Part shown: positions 8,742-16,814 of the stretch, piece after piece
How positions within the stretch are numbered: the stretch's first letter is position 1
How the letters are laid out: each line of letters begins with the position of its first letter
Assembly: GCF_042650605.1 (NCBI RefSeq)
Contig: NZ_JBHSBN010000010.1
Location: 1 to 64,000, forward strand
Direction: 5' to 3'
Length of the DNA: 64,000 nucleotides
DNA from: Micromonospora_J zhanjiangensis
GTDB lineage: Bacteria; Actinomycetota; Actinomycetes; Mycobacteriales; Micromonosporaceae
Position numbers and translations under genes: made by a program
The notes under the pieces: model-generated
What the model was told of the DNA's origin: nothing
Seen by the model: the letters and a program-made list of their open reading frames with translations, nothing else
Database searches by the model: none

Positions 8742-9761
8742 TCAGCGACTGCCGAGGTCGTTGAGGGCCGTGGCCGCGCCACGGTGCAGCGGCACCGGCT
8801 CGGTCTTGCGGGCCGTCTCCAGTTGGATGCCCTTGGCCGCGGGGTTGGCCTGGACCAGGGCGTCCTTCTTGTCGAACAGCACCCGGGTCAGCGCGCAGGC
8901 GACGTTGGCGTCGAGGTTCTTGCGCACCAGCAGCACGTTCGGCACGACGATGGTGGGCGTGTCCGCCGCCGTCTTGTAGACGTCCTTGCCGATGGTGCCG
9001 GCCTGGTACGCCGGGTTCAGCTCGGTCATCTTGGGCAGCAGCGGGCTGATGTCGATGAACTTGACCTTGTCGCCGGCCGTGGTGAACAGGTCGGTGAGGC
9101 CGCCGGTCGGGATGCCGCCGGACCAGAAGAGCCCGTCGATGCTGCCGTCCTTCAGGCCGTCCACGGTCTTGGTCAGGTCGAGCCGCTGGGCCTTGATGTC
9201 CTTCTCCGCGTCGAGGCCGGCGGCCTTCAGCAGCCGCTGGGCGATCACCTCGGTGCCGGACTTGGGCGAACCGGTCGAGATCCGCTTGCCCTTCATGTCG
9301 GCGACCGAGTTGATGCCGGCGTCGGCCCGCACCACGACCTGGGTGTAGTTGTCGTAGATCCGGGCCAGCGCCTCGACCGGCTGCGGGCCGGTGAACGAGC
9401 CCTTGCCCTGCACGGCGTTGACCGCGGTGTCGAAGAGGGAGAAGGCGACGTCGTACTTGCCGGCGACCAGCTGCTCGATGTTCTGCACCGAGGCGCCGGT
9501 CTCGGCCGCGGTGCCGGTCAGCTTCCCGTCGGTGGCGCCGGAGAGCTGGTTGGCCAGGGCGTTGCCGACCACGTAGTAGACGCCGGTGGCGTTGCCGGTG
9601 GCGATGCCGACCCGGGTCTCCTTCTCCACCTTGCAGGTGATGTCGTTTGCAGCGTTGTCGGTGGCGGCGGCGTTCTGGCGGCCACCGCATCCGGCGGTGC
9701 CGGCGGCGACGAGCGCGAGTGCGCCCACCACGGCACCGAGTCGTACGCTGGTTCGGCTCAC
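8742..9761 (-). CDS. TAXI-family TRAP transporter solute receptor, lipoprotein
   Basis: A 339-residue protein. The signal VGALALVAAGTAGCGG has a lipobox (TAGC). The mature protein shows VGIATGNATGVYYVVGNALA, ASVQNIEQLVAGKYDVAFS, KRISTGSPKSGTEVIAQRL and DGLFWSGGIPTGGLTDLF, the standard TAXI pattern. The GTG start at 9761 overlaps the stop of the fused TRAP permease (GTGA), so this is the permease's own receptor. It delivers an unknown small organic solute, probably a carboxylate or amino acid, for sodium- or proton-driven uptake. Confidence 0.93.
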   Translation of the reverse strand: MSRTSVRLGAVVGALALVAAGTAGCGGRQNAAATDNAANDITCKVEKETRVGIATGNATGVYYVVGNALANQLSGATDGKLTGTAAETGASVQNIEQLVAGKYDVAFSLFDTAVNAVQGKGSFTGPQPVEALARIYDNYTQVVVRADAGINSVADMKGKRISTGSPKSGTEVIAQRLLKAAGLDAEKDIKAQRLDLTKTVDGLKDGSIDGLFWSGGIPTGGLTDLFTTAGDKVKFIDISPLLPKMTELNPAYQAGTIGKDVYKTAADTPTIVVPNVLLVRKNLDANVACALTRVLFDKKDALVQANPAAKGIQLETARKTEPVPLHRGAATALNDLGSR

Positions 9762-12037
9762 GTGTAGTCCTCTCTCGGGTCCGCCGGTCTCCCGGCCCGC
9801 GGCCCACCGGTCCCGGTGGTGAAACCGCGTCGTATCAGGCAGCCCGCCACGGTCGCGGCGGCGAGCGCGCAGCCGACCAGGACCGGTACGGGTTCGAGCC
9901 ACAGGAGGGTCAGCCCGGCGAGCGCGCCGAGCAGGCGTTCCGGCGTACCGGCCGGGCCCACCCCGGGGAGCCAGCCGCCGGCGGCGACGGCCAGCACCGC
10001 GACGCTGAGCGCGGACGCGGCGGTGGCGAAGGCGATCCGGCCCGGACCGCCGATGGCGAGCAGGCCGAGTCCGTTCGGGGTGACCACGAAGGCGATCGGC
10101 GCCAGGTAGGCGGGTAGCGCGTAGCGCAGGGTCTGCCACATGGTGGGCACCAGCCGGCCGCCGGTGAGCGCCGCCGCCGCGACGGCGGCCAGCGCGGTCG
10201 GCGGGGACACCTCGGACAGGACGGCGAAGTAGAACACGAACATCGCCGCGGCCGGCGCGGTCACGCCCAGGTTGAGCAGCGCCGGACCGATGATCACCCA
10301 GCCGATCACGAACGAGGCGGTGACCGGTACGGCCAGGCCGAGCAGGGTCAGCGCGACGCCGGCGAAGACCGCGGTGAGCAGCAGCACCAGCGTCGGGTCG
10401 TCGCTCATCGCCTGGGCGCCCTTGATCAGCAGCGCGGCGGCCTGCGGGCCCAGCCCGGTCTTGGTGGTGACGGCGGTGATGATGCCGGCGGCCGCGCAGA
10501 CGGCGACCACCGCGAGCACGCCGCGCACCCCGGCGGAGAGCGCCTCGGCGAGTCGGCGCGGGGTGAGCCGGTGGGCCCGGTCCAGGAAGGACAGCAGCAC
10601 CGCCAGCAGGGTCGCCAACACGACCGAGCGGGTCGCCGAGAGCCCGACGGCCAGGCATCCGATGATCACGAACAGGGAGAGGAAGTGGTAGCCGAACCGG
10701 CCGAGCAGACGCCAGGGCGAGGTGACGTCGAGGACCACCGGACGGGTGCCGTGCCGGCGGGCGTCGATCTCGACCGAGAGCAGGATGCCCAGGTAGTACA
10801 GCACCGTCGGGACGGTCGCCCAGCCGAGCACGCGCAGGTACGACACGTTCAGGTACTCGGCGATGATGAACGCCGCGGCGCCGAGGGTCGGCGGGGACAG
10901 GATCGCGCCCACGCCGGCCGCGGCGAGCATGCCGCCGGCCCGCTCGGCGGGATAGCCGGCCCGGCGCAGGATGGGCCAGGTCACCGCCCCGATGCTGACC
11001 GTAGTGGCCGCGCCCGAGCCGGAGACGGTGCCGAGCAGGAAGCCGGAGGCCACCGCGGTACGCCCGGCGGCGGTCCGGGACCGGCGGAACGCGGCGGCCG
11101 ACAGCTCGACGAAGAACCGCCCGGCCCCGGAGAGGTCGAGGACCGCCCCGTAGATGGTGAACAGCACGATGTACGAGGCGGCCACGTCCAGCGGGGTGCC
11201 GTAGAAGCCGCTGTCGGAGTTGTAGAACGCGTCGATCAGCTGGTCGAAGTCCAGCCCCGCGTGGGCCACCGCCCAGGACTGCGGCAGCAGGCCGCCGTAG
11301 TAGCCGTAGGCGAGGAAGAGCGCGCAGACCGCGGGCAGCACCCAGCCGGTGGCCCGCCGGCACGCCTCCAACAGCAGCACCATCAGCGCGGCGCCCATTA
11401 CGACATCGATGGGCGTCAGTAGGCCCTGTCGGTTGAGAAACGCATCGTAACCGCCACCACTGGACCCGATTCGCAGCGGCGAGACCGGGTACAGGCAGAC
11501 GACCAGCGCGACCGTCGCAAAGATCCAGTCCGGAATGGTCGGCCGGGTGCGGGTGGGTGCCGGACTTTCGCCTTCGGAGCGTGACGAAAAATGCTTGCGC
11601 AATGCTAACGGAAGTCGGAATCCGGCGGGAAAGGCGAGGAAGACCAGCGGCAGTACGCCGGCCAGGAAGACGATCAGGTAGTACTTGCTGCCCTGCGGCA
11701 GCGGCCGGAAGGTCTGCCAGAGCGCGAACAGCGCGACGGCCAGCGCGGTGCCGGTGACCAGGACGGACACCGGGCCGGCCAGCGTGCGGCCGGGCTTCTC
11801 CTCCTCGAACTGGCTGGCGAGTTCCTCGGACTCCCGGCTGGCCCGGTCGACCTCCGCACCGGTGACGCGGTGCACGATGGTCCCGTCGACCGGGTCATCG
11901 AGCGACGTCGGCGCGGTCCGGGCCGGCTCGTCGACCGTCCGAAGTGCACGGGGAACCCCGTCCGCGCCGGGGGTCGGGGAGGTAGTCGTCCCCGGCCCGG
12001 TCGCGGACGAATCCTCGGAAGATCGGGTTGGCGACAC
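9758..12037 (-). CDS. TRAP transporter fused permease (DctQM-type, TAXI class)
   Basis: A 759-residue integral membrane protein starting at the GTG at 12037, with no strong ribosome binding site. A hydrophilic N-terminus of about 90 residues precedes the small-subunit-like (DctQ) helices near 100-230. The DctM part follows with its typical motifs ASGFLLGTVSGSGAATTVSI, AAAGVGAILSPPTLGAAAFI and FYFAVLSEVSPPTALAAVAA. Such 4TM/12TM fusions pair with TAXI receptors, as here. The first gene of the operon, it has its own upstream AT-rich region. Energy would come from an ion gradient. Confidence 0.93.
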   Translation of the reverse strand: MSPTRSSEDSSATGPGTTTSPTPGADGVPRALRTVDEPARTAPTSLDDPVDGTIVHRVTGAEVDRASRESEELASQFEEEKPGRTLAGPVSVLVTGTALAVALFALWQTFRPLPQGSKYYLIVFLAGVLPLVFLAFPAGFRLPLALRKHFSSRSEGESPAPTRTRPTIPDWIFATVALVVCLYPVSPLRIGSSGGGYDAFLNRQGLLTPIDVVMGAALMVLLLEACRRATGWVLPAVCALFLAYGYYGGLLPQSWAVAHAGLDFDQLIDAFYNSDSGFYGTPLDVAASYIVLFTIYGAVLDLSGAGRFFVELSAAAFRRSRTAAGRTAVASGFLLGTVSGSGAATTVSIGAVTWPILRRAGYPAERAGGMLAAAGVGAILSPPTLGAAAFIIAEYLNVSYLRVLGWATVPTVLYYLGILLSVEIDARRHGTRPVVLDVTSPWRLLGRFGYHFLSLFVIIGCLAVGLSATRSVVLATLLAVLLSFLDRAHRLTPRRLAEALSAGVRGVLAVVAVCAAAGIITAVTTKTGLGPQAAALLIKGAQAMSDDPTLVLLLTAVFAGVALTLLGLAVPVTASFVIGWVIIGPALLNLGVTAPAAAMFVFYFAVLSEVSPPTALAAVAAAALTGGRLVPTMWQTLRYALPAYLAPIAFVVTPNGLGLLAIGGPGRIAFATAASALSVAVLAVAAGGWLPGVGPAGTPERLLGALAGLTLLWLEPVPVLVGCALAAATVAGCLIRRGFTTGTGGPRAGRPADPREDYT

Positions 12038-12177
12038 GAGGCCGTACGATACGCGTTACCGATCCGATGTGGAACATTGTCATTAACAGTTACCTAAAAG
12101 TGATCATAGAATGTTGTAGGCCCCAAACGGTCGGTAATCGTTTTCAGGACTTCCGAGCCGACCCGAACCGTTCCCAT
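12038..12177 (-). promoter_or_regulatory. AT-rich promoter region of the TRAP operon
   Basis: This is the most AT-rich piece nearby. On the minus strand a good -10 candidate TATGAT lies at 12108-12103, about 66 bases before the GTG; I cannot see a matching -35. An inverted repeat AACATT (12073-12078) / AATGTT (12110-12115) flanks it and could be an operator. Both are candidates only. Confidence 0.45.
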
Positions 12178-12894
12178 TCACGTCGGCCGGTCCGTCGGCC
12201 GCCATTGCTGCCGGCCGTCCCGGTCCCGGACCACGACCCCCAGCCGCGCCAGGTCCTCCCGGAGCGCCTCGGCCTCCTCCCGCCGGTTCTGCTCCAGGGC
12301 CCGCTGCCGGCTGCGCAACAGCGGGCCGGCGCCGGCCGGCAGGTCCGGCTGACCCTCCAGCCACAGCCGGTACCGGTCCGCGTACGGGTCGCCGTCGGCC
12401 AGCCACCGGTAACCGTGCCCGGTGAACGCCTGTCGGAGCCGATCCGGGTCCAGGTCCGCCTTCTCCCGGGCCAGTGGCCCGGCGTCCGGGCCGAGCAGCA
12501 CCAGGTGCCCGTCCTCCAGGTACGCCGACCGGACCGCGCCCCGCGCGATCTCCCGGGTGGAGCCGCCGCGACGCAGGCCCACCCGGTCGGCGGTGACCGT
12601 CACCCGCAGCCGCTCCCAGCTCCCGATCGCGGCGAGGCAGAGCCCCAACGCCGCGCCGACGGCGACCGGGACGATCGTCGCCCGCGGTTCCGGCTGCGCC
12701 GCGAGCAACCGGAGCACCGCCTTGAACGGCACCAGCGGCAGCCCGACGAGATGTCCCACCGACGCCCGGACCAGCCAGCCCAGCCCGGCGCCGAGCAGCG
12801 GGAAACCGCACCACATCACGATCAGGTCGGCGACCGGTCCGGTCACCACGACCGGACCGGAGTACGACGACGGGGGAACCAGGTTCCGGTTCAT
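12178..12894 (-). CDS. YqeB family membrane protein
   Basis: A 238-residue protein from the ATG at 12894, which has GGAGG about 9 bases upstream. Two membrane-spanning stretches (about 25-45 and 70-95) flank FPLLGAGLGWLVRASVG and VPFKAVLRLLAAQPEPRATI. They are followed by VTADRVGLRRGGSTREIARG, DGHLVLLGPDAGPLAREKAD and LRQAFTGHGYRWLADGDPY, the pattern of the actinomycete YqeB family, which carries a PH-like cytoplasmic domain. The C-terminal 60 residues form a charged helix with ALEQNRREEAEALREDLARL. Function unknown. An in-frame extension to 12945 is treated separately as the remnant of another gene. Confidence 0.7.
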   Translation of the reverse strand: MNRNLVPPSSYSGPVVVTGPVADLIVMWCGFPLLGAGLGWLVRASVGHLVGLPLVPFKAVLRLLAAQPEPRATIVPVAVGAALGLCLAAIGSWERLRVTVTADRVGLRRGGSTREIARGAVRSAYLEDGHLVLLGPDAGPLAREKADLDPDRLRQAFTGHGYRWLADGDPYADRYRLWLEGQPDLPAGAGPLLRSRQRALEQNRREEAEALREDLARLGVVVRDRDGRQQWRPTDRPT

Positions 12895-12945
12895 GTCAGG
12901 GGACCTCCGGCCGTACCGTTTGGTCAGCTGCTCGACCTTGATCAT
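12895..12945 (-). pseudogene. 5' scar of an ABC-transporter ATPase gene
   Basis: The 17 codons directly upstream of and in frame with the YqeB start read MIKVEQLTKRYGRRSPD. MIKVEQLTKRYG is a textbook N-terminus of an ABC ATPase, ending in the aromatic A-loop residue. After that the sequence runs into the GGAGG site and start of YqeB. The likely history is a deletion that removed the ATPase body and left its promoter, start and first dozen codons. A kinase-regulator pair, the usual neighbour of such ABC genes, starts divergently about 190 bases away. Confidence 0.6.
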
Positions 12946-13003
12946 GCCGACCAGCCTGCCGCCGGCGGGGCCGGCCGCGCAGCGGCCGACGGTTCATCGA
13001 CGC

Positions 13004-13039
13004 CGACCTTGGTCGATGATCGGACGTCGACTTTGGTCG
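13004..13039. promoter_or_regulatory. Paired palindromic operator candidate of the two-component pair
   Basis: CGACCTTGGTCG (13004-13015, perfect arms around TT) and CGACTTTGGTCG (13028-13039, one mismatch in the arms) are spaced 24 bases start to start. They lie between the ABC-ATPase scar and the divergent kinase-regulator operon. Two similar sites on nearly the same helix face suggest binding by a NarL-type regulator dimer, most simply the one encoded at 14388. Confidence 0.5.
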
Positions 13040-13134
13040 GTGTCGAGGCCGCCGCCGGCCACCTACGATGGCCACATGGGCGAGGGGTGCGGGGTGCCGG
13101 CTCGGCGCGGCTCGCGGCGCGGCGGAGCGGCGGG

Positions 13135-14391
13135 GTGAGCGGTGCCGCGGCCCCGGAGTACCGCTGGCTGCTGCCGGCGGTGCTGACCGCGTCCGCGGAC
13201 CGGGCCGGGCCGCCGCCGCGCCGCTCGACCCGGGACTGGCTCGTCGACAGCGTCTTCTTCCTCTGCGCCCTCGGCTGCGCGCTGCTGATACTCGCGGACA
13301 CCACCGCGCCGCGTCCCGAGCTGGCCCCGCCGATCGGACCGGGCTGGTTCACCCCGGTGGACGGGGTGCTCAGCCTCGCCGCCTGCGGCGCGCTCTGGGT
13401 ACGCCGCCGCTGGCCGGTCGCGCTGGCCTGGGCGACCATGCCGCTGAGCCTGTTCTCGGTGGCCAGCTCGGTGGCCCTGCTGGTCATCGCGTTCACCGTG
13501 GTGGTGCACCGGCGGCTCGCGGTGGCCGCCCCGGTCCTGCTGACCGGGCTGACCACCGGGCTGGTCCACAGCCGGCTGCGGCCGGACGCGGACATGGACT
13601 ACTGGATGTCGGTGGTGTGGGGGGTGCTGGTCACCGGCGCGGTGCTGGCCTGGGGGATGTTCGTCAGGGCCCGGCGGCAGTTGGTCGTGTCGCTGCGCGA
13701 CCGGGCGGACCGGGCCGAGGCCGAGCAGCAGTTGCGGGTGGCCCAGGCGCGCCAGCTCGAACGCACCCGGATCGCCCGCGAGATGCACGACGTGCTGGCC
13801 CACCGGATCTCGCTGCTCAGCCTGCACGCCGGGGCGCTGGAGTTCCGACCGGACGCCCCGTCGGACGAGGTGGCCCGGGCGGCCGGGGTGATCCGGACCA
13901 GCGCGCACGCCGCGTTGCAGGACCTCCGCGAGGTGATCGGCGTGCTCCGCGAACACTCCTCCGGGGCCGGTGACGGGCCGCCGGAACGTCCGCAGCCGAC
14001 CCTGGCCGACGTGCCGGCCCTGGTGACGGAGTGCCGCGCCGCCGGCGTACGGGTCGAGGTGGACCAGACGGTGGCCGACCCGCGGTCGGTGCCGGCCGGG
14101 ATCGGGCGCAGCGCCTACCGGATCGTGCAGGAGGGGCTGACCAACGCCCGCAAGCACGCGCCCGGCACGGTGGTGCGGGTGCGGACCAGCGGCGGACCGG
14201 GGACCGGCCTCACCGTGGAGGTCCGCAACCGGCGCCCGGTCGGCCGGCCGGCGGTGCCGGGGATACCGGGCACCGGCACCGGCCTGGTCGGGCTCGCCGA
14301 GCGGGTCAGCCTGGCCGGCGGTCGGCTGGAGCACGGCCGGGTCCCGTCGGGCGACTTCCGCCTGCACGCGTGGCTGCCGTGGCCGACGTGA
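13135..14391 (+). CDS. Two-component sensor histidine kinase (HisKA_3 type)
   Basis: A 418-residue protein from the GTG at 13135 (GGAG nearby); an in-frame GTG at 13087 is possible. About four to five hydrophobic helices between residues 40 and 180 form the membrane sensor. The dimerisation helix carries the phosphoacceptor in EMHDVLAHRISLLSLHAGAL. The ATPase domain has EGLTNARKHAPGT and a G-rich GTGTGLVGLAERV. This is the NarX/DesK-like class that pairs with LuxR-type regulators. Its TGA overlaps the GTG of the regulator gene, so they are coupled. The signal is unknown. Confidence 0.9.
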   Translation: MSGAAAPEYRWLLPAVLTASADRAGPPPRRSTRDWLVDSVFFLCALGCALLILADTTAPRPELAPPIGPGWFTPVDGVLSLAACGALWVRRRWPVALAWATMPLSLFSVASSVALLVIAFTVVVHRRLAVAAPVLLTGLTTGLVHSRLRPDADMDYWMSVVWGVLVTGAVLAWGMFVRARRQLVVSLRDRADRAEAEQQLRVAQARQLERTRIAREMHDVLAHRISLLSLHAGALEFRPDAPSDEVARAAGVIRTSAHAALQDLREVIGVLREHSSGAGDGPPERPQPTLADVPALVTECRAAGVRVEVDQTVADPRSVPAGIGRSAYRIVQEGLTNARKHAPGTVVRVRTSGGPGTGLTVEVRNRRPVGRPAVPGIPGTGTGLVGLAERVSLAGGRLEHGRVPSGDFRLHAWLPWPT

Positions 14392-15143
14392 GCGGTACGG
14401 CCGACGGGACCGGTACGGCCGACGGGACCGGTACGGCCGACGGGACCGGTACGGCCGACGGGACCGGTACGGCCGGTGGGCCGGTACGGGTGCTGATCGT
14501 GGACGACGACGCCTTGGTCCGGGCGGGGCTGTCCATGATCCTCGGTGGCGTGCCCGACCTGCGGGTGGTCGGCGAGGTGGCCGACGGCGGGGAGGTCGCC
14601 GCCGCGGTCGCCAGCCACCGGCCGGACGTGGTGCTGATGGACATCCGGATGCCCCGGATGGACGGACTGACGGCCACCGAGCTGCTGCGCCGCTCGCCGT
14701 CCCCGCCCGAGGTGCTCGTGCTGACCACGTTCGACGCGGACGAACACGTGCTGCGGGCGCTGCGCGCGGGGGCCGGTGGCTTCCTGCTGAAGGACACCCC
14801 GCCGGCCGAGATCGTCGCGGCGGTGCGGCGGGTGGCCGCGGGGGAGGCCACCCTGTCACCGACCGTGACCCGCCGGCTGATCGACCACGTGACCGGTCCG
14901 GCCGCCGGTCGGACCGGCACCGCGCGCCGGGACCGGGCGGTGCGGCTGCTCGACGGGCTCAGCGCGCGGGAGCGGGAGGTCGCGGTCGCCGTCGGTCGGG
15001 GCGCCTCCAACGCCGAGATCTCGGCGGAATTGTTCATGAGCGTGGCCACCGTCAAGGCGTACGTGTCCCGGCTGCTGACCAAGCTGGGCCTGAACAACCG
15101 GGTCCAGGTGGCCCTGCTGGTGCACGACGCTGAACTGGTCTGA
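14388..15143 (+). CDS. NarL/LuxR-family response regulator
   Basis: A 251-residue protein. Residues 1-28 are a Thr/Gly/Asp repeat spacer, then a receiver domain from VRVLIVDDDALVRAGLSMIL with the phosphorylation Asp in VVLMDIRMPRMDGLTATEL and the Lys in GGFLLKDTPPAEI. The C-terminal LuxR helix-turn-helix is LSAREREVAVAVGRGASNAE through VATVKAYVSRLLTKLGL. The start overlaps the kinase stop (GTGA). The N-terminal spacer before the receiver is unusual and comes from an 18-bp tandem repeat. If that region is not translated, initiation would have to be at the GTG near 14488 (VRVLIV). Confidence 0.9.
   Translation: MSGTADGTGTADGTGTADGTGTADGTGTAGGPVRVLIVDDDALVRAGLSMILGGVPDLRVVGEVADGGEVAAAVASHRPDVVLMDIRMPRMDGLTATELLRRSPSPPEVLVLTTFDADEHVLRALRAGAGGFLLKDTPPAEIVAAVRRVAAGEATLSPTVTRRLIDHVTGPAAGRTGTARRDRAVRLLDGLSAREREVAVAVGRGASNAEISAELFMSVATVKAYVSRLLTKLGLNNRVQVALLVHDAELV
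14394..14476. repeat. 18-bp tandem repeat in the response-regulator 5' end
   Basis: Four exact copies of GGTACGGCCGACGGGACC (starts 14394, 14412, 14430, 14448) and an 11-base partial fifth. The length is a multiple of three, so each copy adds six residues (roughly GTADGT) before the receiver domain without changing frame. Confidence 0.95.
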
Positions 15144-15179
15144 AGGGGGCCGCCGGGGCCGGGGCCGCGGTCCGGGCGG

Positions 15180-15482
15180 CTAGCCGCACTCGCGGCAGAT
15201 GGGTTCGCCGTGCCGCTGGCCGCCCAGTTGGCTGCGGTGGTGCACCAGGAAACAGTTGGTGCAGCGGAACTCGTCGGCGAGCATCGGCACGACCGCCACG
15301 GTCAGTTCCTCGCCGGACAGGTCCGCACCGGGCAGCTCGAACCCGTCGGTCGGGTCGGGGTCGTCCAGGTCGAGGACGGGTGACCGGGCGGCGGCCCGCC
15401 GGGCGGCCAGGGCGGCCAGGCTGTCGTCGCCGAGATCGATCGACGGGCGGCGCGGTTCGTCGTAGTTCGTCGTGTTTGCCAT
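15180..15482 (-). CDS. DUF4193 family zinc-ribbon-like protein
   Basis: A 100-residue protein from the ATG at 15482, preceded by AAAGGA. Features: an acidic N-terminus with DYDEPRR-like NYDEPRRPSIDLGDDSLAAL, the conserved core DGFELPGADLSGEELTVAVV, and a C-terminal CTNC...CREC pair of Cys motifs separated by a basic LVHHRSQLGGQRHG loop. The combination is diagnostic for DUF4193, a small actinobacterial family (usually about 100 residues). Four Cys probably hold zinc. It lies downstream of the caspase-like gene on the same strand (87-base gap). Function unknown. Confidence 0.88.
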   Translation of the reverse strand: MANTTNYDEPRRPSIDLGDDSLAALAARRAAARSPVLDLDDPDPTDGFELPGADLSGEELTVAVVPMLADEFRCTNCFLVHHRSQLGGQRHGEPICRECG

Positions 15483-15569
15483 CACATTTCCTTTCCGGTC
15501 TCCGGGTGACGTAACGACCGCGACCGGAAAGGGGTGTGTTCTACCCAAAAATAGACTTATCGGATGCGG

Positions 15570-16196
15570 TCAGGCGAACGCCACCCTCGCCCACCGGCTC
15601 GGCCGCAGGGTCATCACCTTGAACGGACAACTGCGGTCGGTCAGCAGCACGTACGCCTCCTGGGCCCGCCGGGCCGCGTCCTGCGCCTGCTCCGCCGGGG
15701 TGACACCCTTGCCCTTGTTGCGGAACAGCGCGCCGTAGAAGGCAGAACAGAAGACGGTGCTCTCGTGCCAGCCGATCTGGGCCGAGGTGCCGATGTAGGT
15801 GACCTCCCCCTGGAGACAGTCCCGGACCGCCTTCTGCCAGGCGCCGGTGCCGGTCTTGCAGCCGTCGGCCAGGATCGCCCCGGTGGAGATGCCCCGGCCG
15901 AGGTCGGCGGCGCGCTCGCCGAGCTGCTCCATGGAGATCTGGGTCTTGCCGTCGCTGCTGCTGAAGGTGGGCGTGACGCTGTGGTCGCCGTGCGCCGTGA
16001 CGTGCAGCACGTCGCACGAGGCGGTGAACGCGGTGAGCACCGTGTCCGGATCGCGGGACCGGACGAAGTCGACGTCGGCCACCGGATTGTCGTGATCGAT
16101 GTTGATGTTGTCCAGGGTCGACTGGACGAAGGCCATCGCCGAGTCGAAATAGGAGTCGAGTCCGATGTCGAGCAGGCAGACGCGTCTTCTGCGCAC
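15570..16196 (-). CDS. Small caspase/CHAT-like cysteine peptidase-fold protein
   Basis: A 208-residue protein with the signature of a caspase-type (CHAT) fold: a His in CDVLHVTAHGDHSVT (His69) and a Cys in GAILADGCKTGTGAW (Cys113), 44 residues apart. A beta-strand-like VTYIGTSAQIGWHESTVF and a helix SAFYGALFRNKGKGVTPAEQ follow, as in CHAT domains. Unlike most CHAT proteins it has no TPR, WD40 or effector-associated partner domain, so any partner must be encoded elsewhere. The start chosen is the GTG at 16196; its ribosome binding site is too close (GGGGGG, 3 bases), so the start is uncertain. Confidence 0.7.
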   Translation of the reverse strand: MRRRRVCLLDIGLDSYFDSAMAFVQSTLDNINIDHDNPVADVDFVRSRDPDTVLTAFTASCDVLHVTAHGDHSVTPTFSSSDGKTQISMEQLGERAADLGRGISTGAILADGCKTGTGAWQKAVRDCLQGEVTYIGTSAQIGWHESTVFCSAFYGALFRNKGKGVTPAEQAQDAARRAQEAYVLLTDRSCPFKVMTLRPSRWARVAFA

Positions 16197-16428
16197 AATC
16201 CCCCCGGGGAGTCGGCCGGTCGGTGGCGGTCTCGTCCGACCGTACGACGTGGGTGCGACACCGGCCTTCGGAGAGCGGTAACGAAACCACATCGCCGGAC
16301 CGGCCGAGGCGGTCCGGGGCGGGGCCGGTGGGCATGATCGCGCGCAGGGACAGTTTGTCCGTCGCGTTCCGTCGATGGGACCGTAGCTTTCTGTCGACCT
16401 GATCGCCAGTCGCCAGGGAGGCGCGGAC

Positions 16429-16518
16429 ATGGGCAGCGCGAGTGTCGCGGCCGACAGCCACAGCACCCGGACCATGGCCGCCGACCCGGCCGCGACCGTC
16501 GGGCCGGTGGGCCGGTGA
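16429..16518 (+). CDS. 29-residue small ORF coupled to the DivIVA-like gene
   Basis: The ATG at 16429 has an excellent site AGGGAGG 7 bases upstream. It encodes MGSASVAADSHSTRTMAADP followed by AATVGPVGR, and its TGA overlaps the GTG start of the next gene (GTGA). The next gene has no good site of its own, so ribosomes probably reach it by finishing this ORF. It may be a true micro-protein or only a leader peptide. No relative is recognised. Confidence 0.5.
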   Translation: MGSASVAADSHSTRTMAADPAATVGPVGR

Positions 16519-16814
16519 ACCGCCGCGGCGGCGGACCTGGCGACCGGAGTCGCCGGCTGACGTCCGCCCAGGTCCGCAACCGGCGGTTCCGGGCCCGCGG
16601 CTTCCTGCGCGGCGGCCTCGACCCGGCCGACGTGTACGGCTTCCTGCACCAGGTCGGCGACGAGATCGACCTGTTGCGCCGGGAGCACGCCGCCCTGCAC
16701 GCGGAGAACGAAAGGATCAAGGTCGCCCTGCACCACTGGCAGACCTGGCACCGGCACTGCGACATCCCCGATCTGCACTGGCCCATCAGTCACGAGTCCG
16801 GAGACCGCCGATGA
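16515..16814 (+). CDS. DivIVA N-domain-like small coiled-coil protein
   Basis: A 99-residue basic protein. The core FRARGFLRGGLDPADVYGFL followed by HQVGDEIDLLRREHAALHAE and NERIKVALHHWQTWH matches the N-terminal DivIVA motif (a turn with a hydrophobic tip, then coiled coil). It lacks the long C-terminal coiled coil of true DivIVA/Wag31, so it is probably not the polar growth determinant. It is sandwiched by one-base-frame overlaps: GTGA with the upstream small ORF and ATGA with the downstream gene, so the three are one translational unit. Confidence 0.65.
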   Translation: MNRRGGGPGDRSRRLTSAQVRNRRFRARGFLRGGLDPADVYGFLHQVGDEIDLLRREHAALHAENERIKVALHHWQTWHRHCDIPDLHWPISHESGDRR

